A stretch of DNA of 22,947 nt from an uncultured Nocardioides sp. (GTDB lineage Bacteria > Actinomycetota > Actinomycetes > Propionibacteriales > Nocardioidaceae), in the NCBI RefSeq assembly GCF_946885725.1, contig NZ_CAMPGZ010000044.1:1-22947 (forward strand), read 5' to 3'. The notes beneath the pieces are model-generated. The model was not told where the DNA came from, made no database searches, and was given only the letters and a program-made list of their open reading frames with translations. Positions 1 to 6,660 of this stretch are shown piece after piece (position 1 is the stretch's first letter; every line of letters begins with the position of its first letter). Made by a program: the position numbers and the translations under genes.

Positions 1-939
1 GTCGGTACGGCGCAGCGGCTGCTCGCGATGCTCGAGGAGCACAAGGCCGAAGACGCCTCGCCGCGGCTGGCGTGGAACCCGGAGTTCCTGCGCGAAGGCT
101 TCGCGGTCAAGGACACGCTGCAGCCCGACCGGCTGGTGTTCGGCGTGACGGAGCCGTCCGCCGAGGCGACGCTGCGCGAGGTCTACGCCAAGGTGCTCGC
201 CGACGGCACCCCGTGCGTCGTCACCGACCTGGCGACGGCCGAGATGGTGAAGGTGTCGGCCAACGCCTTCCTGGCCACGAAGATCTCCTTCATCAACGCG
301 ATCGCCGAGATGTGCGAGGTCGCGGGCGCCGACGTGTGGGACCTGGCCGAGGCGATCGGCCACGACGCGCGGATCGGCCGCAAGTTCCTCAACGCCGGCA
401 TCGGGTTCGGCGGCGGCTGCCTGCCCAAGGACATCCGCGCGTTCCAGCACCGGGCGGGCGAGCTGGGTGTCGACCATGTCACGAGCCTCATGCGTGAGGT
501 CGACTCGATCAACCTCCACCGTCGAGAGCGGGTGGGACTCATCGCCGCCGAGATGCTCGGCGAAGTGGCTGGCGCGCGCGTCGCCGTGCTGGGCGCGGCC
601 TTCAAGCCCGACAGCGACGACGTCCGCGACTCTCCTGCCCTCGCCGTTGCGGGTCAGCTGCACCTCGCCGGCGCGAACGTCTCGGTCTACGACCCCAAGG
701 CCAACGCCAACGCCGCCAAGCGGTTCCCGACCCTGACCTACGCCGACTCCGCGCTCGAGGCCTGCCGCGACGCGGACCTGGTGCTGCACCTGACCGAGTG
801 GCCGGAGTTCCGCGCGCTGTCGCCGGCCGACCTCGACGGTGTCGTACGGCGCAAGCAGATCCTCGACGGCCGCAACCTGCTCGACGCCGACCGGTGGCGC
901 GAGGGCGGCTGGACGTTCCGCAGCATGGGACGGCGTTGA
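1..939 (+). CDS. ugd: UDP-glucose 6-dehydrogenase, 5'-truncated
   Basis: The reading frame is open from base 1, so the gene begins before the window; the first ATG at 28 is internal. The 312 visible codons lack the N-terminal NAD-binding Rossmann core. Family hallmarks follow in order: NPEFLREGFAV, the central helix EMVKVSANAFLATKISFINAIAEM (split here only by family variation), the catalytic-cysteine motif GFGGGCLPKD with Cys encoded at 418-420, the C-terminal UDP-binding domain starting VAVLGAAFKP, and LHLTEWPEF. The enzyme oxidises UDP-glucose to UDP-glucuronate in the cytoplasm using two NAD+. It is the first gene of a run of envelope glycosyltransferases and its stop overlaps the next start (TTGA), so it probably supplies UDP-glucuronate, or a sugar made from it, to the wall polymer assembled by its neighbours. 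A related UDP-ManNAc-type dehydrogenase is possible but the motifs fit Ugd better. Confidence 0.93.
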   Translation, partial: VGTAQRLLAMLEEHKAEDASPRLAWNPEFLREGFAVKDTLQPDRLVFGVTEPSAEATLREVYAKVLADGTPCVVTDLATAEMVKVSANAFLATKISFINAIAEMCEVAGADVWDLAEAIGHDARIGRKFLNAGIGFGGGCLPKDIRAFQHRAGELGVDHVTSLMREVDSINLHRRERVGLIAAEMLGEVAGARVAVLGAAFKPDSDDVRDSPALAVAGQLHLAGANVSVYDPKANANAAKRFPTLTYADSALEACRDADLVLHLTEWPEFRALSPADLDGVVRRKQILDGRNLLDADRWREGGWTFRSMGRR

Positions 940-2633
940 GCCTCGACCTGCACGTCGCCGACCTGACGGCACTGCGCCGCGCGGTCGAACGCCTCGACCG
1001 CGCGGAGACCGCGTCGACCTTCACCATCGAGGTCGACGCCTGTACGACCACCCCCACCCTCACGCCACACCCCTCGTGGCCGCGTCTCTCTCGGCTCGCC
1101 GTGACGACGAAGGGCGATGGCGCGCTGCTGGAGGCCGAGTTCGCCGATGAGGCCCCTGTGCGGGCGGTCGTGGCGGCGGTCGCGCGGTCCGTCGCTCCCG
1201 GCGCTCTCGACTGGCCGGGCTGGCCGGACACCGCGGTGGGCGTGACCCAGGTGGACGGCAGCGCCGACTTCCCGCCCGACCTTGTCATCGCCGAGCAGGC
1301 ACCCTTGGTGAGGGACCTGCCCGACCCGCATCCCGTCCTCGCCCGCGCACCCGTGGTCGTCACGACCGGACCCGAGCCGACCTGGGCCGAGGCCGCGGAG
1401 GTGACGGGCGGGCCGCTCGCGCTCGGCCCGCTCGACCACCGCACGCTCAACCCGGTCGGGTTCAAGCGCCAGCACCGGCAGCCCGTCGCCCACCTGCTCG
1501 CCCACGAGGACGCCGACAGGCTCACGCTCCGCACCGCCAAGGGCGAACTCGCGATCGACGCCCGGCACGGGCCCTCCGACGCGGACATCGACCGACTGAG
1601 ACGGGTCGCGGCCGTGCACGTGGGTTGGGAGGGGGCCCACGGACCGCACGCCTACGCCCGCGTCGTCGCCGGTCTCGCGATGGCCGGCGTCCCCCTGCTC
1701 GCTGATGACGTCCCAGGCTGGGCTCGACAGCTGCTGGCCCCCGACCTCGTCGACGGCCTCACCCAGCAGCCCGAAGACCTCGACGACATCGTCGAGCGCG
1801 AGGCGCACAGCATCCGGCTGCGCCGCGCCGCTCTCCGCGCGCACGGCGCCGCGGGCTGGCGCCGAACGGCCGGCGCGGCCCACAGCCTGCAGACCACGCC
1901 TCCGCCGAGGGTGTCCGTGCTGCTGCCCACGCGTCGCCCCGAGCAGGTCCCGTTCGTCCTCCGCCAGGTGGCCCGCCAACGCGGCGTCGACCTGGAGCTG
2001 GTCCTCGTGACGCACGGTTTCGCGGCTGACGAGACCGCCCTCGCCGCGTTCCGCGCCGCCGGCGCACCTCTCACAGCCCTCGAGGCCCCGGCCGACGAGC
2101 CGTTCGGCGCCATCCTCAACCGCGCCGTACGTGCCGCCGGCGGCGACGTGCTGCTCAAGGTGGACGACGACGACTGGTACGGCCGCGACTTCGTCGCCGA
2201 CCTGCTCCTGGCCCGCGAGTACTCCGGCGCCGACGTCGTCGGAACCCCGCCCGAGTTCACCTTCGTCGAGCCGCTCTGGCTCACCGTGCGCCGGCAGGAC
2301 GCGACCGAGGCCTACCGCCCCGTCGTCGCCGGCGGCACGATGCTGATGGACCGCGGCACGGTCGCCGCAATCGGCGGGTTCCGCGAGACACGCAAGTTCG
2401 TCGACGCCGGACTGCTGCGCGCGGTCACCGACGCCGGCGGCAGCATCTACCGCACCCACGGCCACGGTTACGTCCTGCGCCGCGGCGCACAGGGCCACAC
2501 CTGGGACCCCGGCCTCGGCTACTTCGTCGGCCGCAAGCTGTCCTGGCACCAGTGGCGCGGCTTCACCCCCAGCCCGCTGCTCGACCCCGACGACGAGGAC
2601 CTGCCCCGCCGACGCCCGGAGGAGCCGACTTGA
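936..2633 (+). CDS. Glycosyltransferase family 2-like protein with long N-terminal region
   Basis: Start chosen as TTG 936, which overlaps the ugd stop as TTGA with GGGACGG just upstream; the frame is open further left but only inside ugd. Gives 565 aa. Residues about 1-320 match no family I recognise with certainty. Near residues 240-290 a segment rich in AGVPLLADDVPGW resembles the donor-side end of a GT-B fold, so this half may be a diverged glycosyltransferase. Residues about 322-520 are GT2-like (GT-A fold): VSVLLPTRRP, then an acidic metal-binding motif KVDDDDWYG near 407, then GGFRETRKFVDAGLL. The C-terminus is Pro/Arg/Asp rich. It probably transfers a sugar onto a lipid-linked or polymer acceptor at the inner face of the membrane; donor and acceptor cannot be told from sequence. 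It is translationally coupled to genes on both sides. Confidence 0.85.
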   Translation: MSLDLHVADLTALRRAVERLDRAETASTFTIEVDACTTTPTLTPHPSWPRLSRLAVTTKGDGALLEAEFADEAPVRAVVAAVARSVAPGALDWPGWPDTAVGVTQVDGSADFPPDLVIAEQAPLVRDLPDPHPVLARAPVVVTTGPEPTWAEAAEVTGGPLALGPLDHRTLNPVGFKRQHRQPVAHLLAHEDADRLTLRTAKGELAIDARHGPSDADIDRLRRVAAVHVGWEGAHGPHAYARVVAGLAMAGVPLLADDVPGWARQLLAPDLVDGLTQQPEDLDDIVEREAHSIRLRRAALRAHGAAGWRRTAGAAHSLQTTPPPRVSVLLPTRRPEQVPFVLRQVARQRGVDLELVLVTHGFAADETALAAFRAAGAPLTALEAPADEPFGAILNRAVRAAGGDVLLKVDDDDWYGRDFVADLLLAREYSGADVVGTPPEFTFVEPLWLTVRRQDATEAYRPVVAGGTMLMDRGTVAAIGGFRETRKFVDAGLLRAVTDAGGSIYRTHGHGYVLRRGAQGHTWDPGLGYFVGRKLSWHQWRGFTPSPLLDPDDEDLPRRRPEEPT

Positions 2634-4219
2634 GCAACCCCGACCAGCCCCGCGTCCGCGGCAACGACTGGCCCGGCCTGTCCCCCGCGAAGCTCGGTGA
2701 GTGGACACCCACACTGTCCGTGACGGTCGTGATCCCGGCGTACGGCGCGCAGCGGACGCTGCCATACGCACTGGCCGCGCTCGCCGTGCAGACCTACCCC
2801 GAGGACCTGCTCGAGGTCGTCGTGGTCGACGACGGCAGCGAGCCGCCGCTGGAGCTGCCCGACCGGCGCCCGCCGAACACCAGGATCGTGCGCACCACCG
2901 AGTCCTGGGGGCGCGCCCACGCGTGCCACACCGGCGCGATCGCCGCGAAGGGCGAGGTGCTGCACTGGCTGGACGCCGACATGCTGCCGCACCGCGACGA
3001 GGTCGAGGCGCAGATGCGCTGGCACCACGTCATCGACCACGCGGTCGTGCTCGGCCACAAGCTGTTCGTGGACGTCGCCGACGACGCGGGCGGGCTGCCC
3101 GACCTCGACGCCACGCTGACGGAGCTGGCCGAGGACCGCGCACGCGAGCTGTTCGGCGACCGCTGGACGTCCGAGCACGACTGGGTCGTCGAGCAGATCG
3201 CCAAGACCGACGGGCTGACGGCGAACCCGACGCGCAGCTACCTCGTGCACACCGGCGCCAGCGCGTCCGTGCGGCGGGACCTCTACGACGCCGCCGGAGG
3301 GATGGACTCCCTGCTCAAGCTCGGCGAGGACGTCGAGCTCGGTTACCGCCTCGCCCAGCAGGGCGCGGTGTTCGTGCCCGACGACGACGCGCGCTCCTGG
3401 CACCTCGGGCGCACCACCCTGATGCAGCAGCAGGACGACGTGAACCGCTACAACCGGCCGTTCGTCACCGACCGGGTCCCCGACCTGCGGCACTGGCGCA
3501 CCAAGGGCCGGTCCTACTCGGTCCCGTGGGTCACGGCGGTCATCGAGGCCGAGGGCCACACCCTCGAGGAGGTCCGGCACTCGATCGACGCGTTGCTGAC
3601 CGCGTCGTTCCACGACGTCGACGTGGTGCTGGTCGGTCCCTGGAGCCGGCTCGGCGACGAGCGCCGCTCCCCGCTGCGCGACCCCGACCGTGAGCTCCGG
3701 CTCGTGCAGGCGGAGTACGTCGGGGAGGGCCGCGTGCGCTTCGAGGAGGAGGCACCGGCCACGGCCTTCCCGGCGCCGTACCTCCTGCGCCTGCCGACCG
3801 GATGGGCCCCCGCCACCGACACCGTCGCGCGGCTCGCCCGCGAGATGATGAAGCTCGACCGCGGCCTGTCGTCCGTGCTGCTGCCCGACGGCGACGTCGC
3901 GCGGCTCGAGCGCACGTCGGCGTTCACCCGGGCGGCCCGGGTCGTCGGCCCGGGTGAGGACCTCGACGACGCCGTCGACGCGGTCAGCGGCACCTGGTGG
4001 TTCGAGGGCCGGGAGGAGGGCTTCACCTGGCACGCCGACCCGAGGCCTGAGCCCGAGTCAGCCGAGAAGGGCCCTCGCAAGCCCCAGGACCGCGGCGGCC
4101 CCGACCGGAACGCTGTCGACACGAAGCAGGCGGAGCCGCAGCCGAAGCAGGCCGCGCCCGCCCCGGCCCCGAAGCAGAAGCAGAAGAGGTCGTTGCGGCA
4201 ACGCCTGACCGGCGGATGA
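2630..4219 (+). CDS. Glycosyltransferase family 2
   Basis: TTG 2630 is chosen as start because a strong GGAGGAG lies 5 bases upstream and the codon overlaps the previous stop (TTGA); this gives 529 aa. The GT2 domain spans about residues 30-260: [20 protein letters not shown] (nucleotide-binding Asp), HWLDADML (DxD metal site, about 113), [15 protein letters not shown] (general-base ED, about 231) and SWHLGR. All key motifs are present, so it should be active. Residues about 300-480 form a second region of unclear fold. The last 50 residues are a Lys/Gln/Pro/Ala-rich low-complexity tail ending in a basic stretch, which could bind anionic polymer or phospholipid head groups (inference). There are no membrane segments. 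Likely adds sugars to the envelope polymer made by this cluster. Confidence 0.9.
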   Translation: MSNPDQPRVRGNDWPGLSPAKLGEWTPTLSVTVVIPAYGAQRTLPYALAALAVQTYPEDLLEVVVVDDGSEPPLELPDRRPPNTRIVRTTESWGRAHACHTGAIAAKGEVLHWLDADMLPHRDEVEAQMRWHHVIDHAVVLGHKLFVDVADDAGGLPDLDATLTELAEDRARELFGDRWTSEHDWVVEQIAKTDGLTANPTRSYLVHTGASASVRRDLYDAAGGMDSLLKLGEDVELGYRLAQQGAVFVPDDDARSWHLGRTTLMQQQDDVNRYNRPFVTDRVPDLRHWRTKGRSYSVPWVTAVIEAEGHTLEEVRHSIDALLTASFHDVDVVLVGPWSRLGDERRSPLRDPDRELRLVQAEYVGEGRVRFEEEAPATAFPAPYLLRLPTGWAPATDTVARLAREMMKLDRGLSSVLLPDGDVARLERTSAFTRAARVVGPGEDLDDAVDAVSGTWWFEGREEGFTWHADPRPEPESAEKGPRKPQDRGGPDRNAVDTKQAEPQPKQAAPAPAPKQKQKRSLRQRLTGG

Positions 4220-4229
4220 CCGTGCGAGG

Positions 4230-5450
4230 ATGACCGACGTGGCACCGGACAGGCGCGAGCAGGTCGTCGTCGGGATCGGCGACGGGGCGGCGGGCTTCGC
4301 GGGGCACGACCGCGGCGGCGGGACACCCGGAGGCCTGGCCACGCAGGACATGGTGCTCAACATCGGTCCGCAGCACCCCGCCACCCACGGCGTCCTCCGG
4401 CTGAAGCTGACCCTCGACGGCGAGCGGATCGTCGAGTGCGAGCCGATCATCGGATACATGCACCGCGGCGCCGAGAAGCTCTTCGAGGTCCGCGACTACC
4501 GCCAGATCATCGTGCTGGCCAACCGGCACGACTGGCTCTCGGCCTTCTCCAACGAGCTCGGCGTCGTGCTCGCTCTCGAGCGGATGCTCGGCATGGAGGT
4601 GCCGGTCCGCGCCGTCTGGCTGCGCACGATGCTGGCCGAGCTCAACCGAGTGCTGAACCACCTGATGTTCCTGGGCTCCTACCCCATCGAGCTCGGTGCG
4701 ATCACGCCGATCTTCTACGCCTTCCGCGAGCGGGAGACCCTCCAGGCGGTGATGGAGGAGATCTCCGGCGGCCGCATGCACTTCATGTTCAACCGCGTCG
4801 GCGGGCTCAAGGAGGACATGCCTGCGGGTTGGGTCGACCGCGCCGAGGCCGCCGTCCGCGCCGTACGCAGCCGGATGCCGCAGATCGAGGACCTGGTCTT
4901 CGGCAACGAGATCTTCCAGGCCCGGACCAAGGGCGTCGGCGTCCTCCCCCGCGAGCTCGTCGACGCGTACGGCGTGAGTGGCCCGATCGCCCGCGCCAGC
5001 GGTGTCGACTTCGACCTGCGTCGCGACGAGCCGTATCTCGCCTACCAGGAGCTCGTCGACGACGGGGTGATGCAGGTGATCACCCAGGAGGAGGGCGACT
5101 GCTACGCGCGGTTCGGCATGCTGCTGGACCAGGTCCAGGTCTCCCTCGACATCGTCGAGGCCTGCGCCGAGCGGCTTCGCTCGCTGGACCGCGGTCCGAT
5201 CAACGTCCGGCTGCCGAAGATCCTCAAGGCGCCGGAGGGTGCGACGTACGCCTGGACCGAGAACCCGCTCGGCATCAACGGCTACTACCTCGTCTCGCGC
5301 GGCGAGAAGACCCCGTGGCGGATGAAGCTGCGCACGGCGTCGTTCAACAACATCGCGGTGCTGCCGGAGGTGCTGACCGGTTGCGTGGTGGCCGACATGG
5401 TGGCGGTGCTGGGCTCGATGTTCTTCGTGGTCGGCGACATCGACAAGTAG
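4230..5450 (+). CDS. nuoD: NADH-quinone oxidoreductase subunit D-like protein (NuoD2 type)
   Basis: 406 aa, full length for NuoD, the 49-kDa-type subunit of complex I that forms the quinone pocket with NuoB. After a Gly/Ala-rich leader of about 40 residues come [14 protein letters not shown] (residues 41-54, with the pocket His53), [33 protein letters not shown], and the terminal FFVVGDIDK that matches the conserved C-terminus of the family. The Tyr that contacts quinone in Thermus Nqo4 (Tyr87) aligns without gaps to Trp102. It lies 10 bases after the glycosyltransferase, in the same direction and with no other nuo gene in view. The sequence resembles, from memory, the second NuoD of streptomycetes rather than the operonic one. 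ATG 4230 has only GCGAGG directly against it, so the start is less certain. It may be a respiratory subunit paralogue or have a new role. Confidence 0.93.
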   Translation: MTDVAPDRREQVVVGIGDGAAGFAGHDRGGGTPGGLATQDMVLNIGPQHPATHGVLRLKLTLDGERIVECEPIIGYMHRGAEKLFEVRDYRQIIVLANRHDWLSAFSNELGVVLALERMLGMEVPVRAVWLRTMLAELNRVLNHLMFLGSYPIELGAITPIFYAFRERETLQAVMEEISGGRMHFMFNRVGGLKEDMPAGWVDRAEAAVRAVRSRMPQIEDLVFGNEIFQARTKGVGVLPRELVDAYGVSGPIARASGVDFDLRRDEPYLAYQELVDDGVMQVITQEEGDCYARFGMLLDQVQVSLDIVEACAERLRSLDRGPINVRLPKILKAPEGATYAWTENPLGINGYYLVSRGEKTPWRMKLRTASFNNIAVLPEVLTGCVVADMVAVLGSMFFVVGDIDK

Positions 5451-5465
5451 CAGGACAAGTAGCAG
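5442..5465 (+). repeat. 12-bp perfect tandem duplication across the nuoD stop
   Basis: GACAAGTAGCAG occurs twice in direct succession (5442-5453 and 5454-5465). Each copy carries an in-frame TAG, so the second provides a backup stop. Probably a replication-slippage duplication. Confidence 0.85.
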
Positions 5466-5579
5466 ATCGCGCTGTCCGGCACACCGTCGATGGAGCCGAC
5501 CCGTCTGAGCCGGGCGACATCGAGAAATGACCGGGGTCACGGCGCCTCGGGCGAGTCTCGGATCTGGCTGAACGGCCGG

Positions 5580-5585
5580 TATCGT
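5580..5585 (+). promoter_or_regulatory. Candidate -10 element for a leaderless sulfotransferase mRNA
   Basis: TATCGT fits the actinobacterial TANNNT -10 pattern and ends 7 bases before ATG 5593, which would put the transcription start at the start codon. No convincing -35 and no Shine-Dalgarno sequence is present. This favours ATG 5593 over the in-frame GTG 5584, which falls inside the hexamer. Confidence 0.4.
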
Positions 5586-5592
5586 GCAGCCC

Positions 5593-6660
5593 ATGTCCCC
5601 CGAGTCCGAGCGCACGCTGGTGATCGTCACGGGTTCGGGCCGCAGCGGCACGAGCACCGTCACCGGCAGCCTGAAGATGCTCGGCTGCTACGTCCCGCAG
5701 CCGGAGATCCCCGCCAACGAGGCCAACCCGCGCGGCTACTTCGAGCCGAAGTGGACCGTCGAGTTCCAGAAGCGGGTCCTCGCCGACGCCGGCGTCCGCA
5801 CCCTCGACGCCCGGCCCGAGGCCTACGACCTCATGCAGCCGACGTGCGCGAAGGCGGAGTTCCGCGACGAGCTGCGCGAGTGGTTCGCGACGCAGCTCAA
5901 GGCGCCGCAGATCGTGGTCAAGGACCCGCGCTCGTTCTGGCTGCGCAACCTCTGGGTCCCGGTCGCGAGCGACCTCGGGGTCGAGACCCGGTTCCTGACC
6001 ATGCTCCGCCACCCGGCCGAGGTCGTCGGGTCCCGCGACATGCACTACCTCAAGAACGCCGACGAGTCGCGTCGGCTGGCGCGCGAGACCGGAAACCTCG
6101 GCGGATGGATCAACGTCGCGCTGACCAACGAGTACGTCGGCCGCGAGAGCCCCCGCGCCTTCGTGCACTACACCGACATGATCAGCGACTGGCGCAAGGC
6201 CATGCTCGACGCCGGCGAGAAGCTCGGGCTGACGTACGACGCCGACCTCACCAGCGACGCGCACCACCCGATCGACGACTTCATCGACTCGAGCCTGCGC
6301 CGCTCCCAGCTCGACTACGACGACCTCGACGTGCCCGACCAGCTCGTCGAGATCGCCAAGACCGTCTGGGAGAACCTCGACGCGCTGTCGAAGGACCCCT
6401 ACGACGAGGCAGCGATGAAGAGCAACGACGAGATGCGCGAGGCCTACGGCCAGCTGCACACCTGGTCAGTGGCGCTGACCCAGGATCACACGAACTACTC
6501 GGTCGACGTCGCCCGCGCACAGACCCGCCGCAAGGTCACCCGCGAGCTGGGCGCCCAGGCGGCCCAGCCCGCGCAGCCGGCGGCGTCGCTGCCGCGCCGC
6601 GTCGTACGCAAGGTCCGGTCGCTGGCTCGCCAGGCTCGACCCTCCCGCACCGGGGCGTGA
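5593..6660 (+). CDS. Sulfotransferase family protein
   Basis: 355 aa from ATG 5593 (GTG 5584 is an alternative). The N-terminus carries a P-loop-like 5'-phosphosulfate-binding motif, GSGRSGTST (residues 14-22), and RHPAEVVGSR (139-148) supplies the Arg-x7-Ser spacing of the PAPS 3'-phosphate site. Both cofactor-binding signatures are therefore intact. Such enzymes move sulfate from PAPS to a hydroxyl or amine of a carbohydrate, lipid or protein. No signal peptide or TM segment is seen, so it acts in the cytoplasm before export. The last 35 residues are Ala/Gln/Arg rich. The gene sits between envelope glycosyltransferases and a TagF-like polymerase, and its stop overlaps or nearly touches the next start, which suggests that the substrate is the wall polymer or its lipid precursor (inference). 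Confidence 0.87.
   Translation: MSPESERTLVIVTGSGRSGTSTVTGSLKMLGCYVPQPEIPANEANPRGYFEPKWTVEFQKRVLADAGVRTLDARPEAYDLMQPTCAKAEFRDELREWFATQLKAPQIVVKDPRSFWLRNLWVPVASDLGVETRFLTMLRHPAEVVGSRDMHYLKNADESRRLARETGNLGGWINVALTNEYVGRESPRAFVHYTDMISDWRKAMLDAGEKLGLTYDADLTSDAHHPIDDFIDSSLRRSQLDYDDLDVPDQLVEIAKTVWENLDALSKDPYDEAAMKSNDEMREAYGQLHTWSVALTQDHTNYSVDVARAQTRRKVTRELGAQAAQPAQPAASLPRRVVRKVRSLARQARPSRTGA

Noticed and set aside
4129..4200. Repeat protein or antigen-like variable tract at the end of the second GT2
   Set aside because: The Lys/Gln/Pro/Ala tail is short, with no regular nucleotide repeat unit; it looks like an ordinary low-complexity tail.
5451..5592. Terminator between nuoD and the sulfotransferase gene
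   Set aside because: No stable stem-loop was found in this 142-base gap apart from the tandem repeat and the -10-like hexamer, so readthrough is possible.
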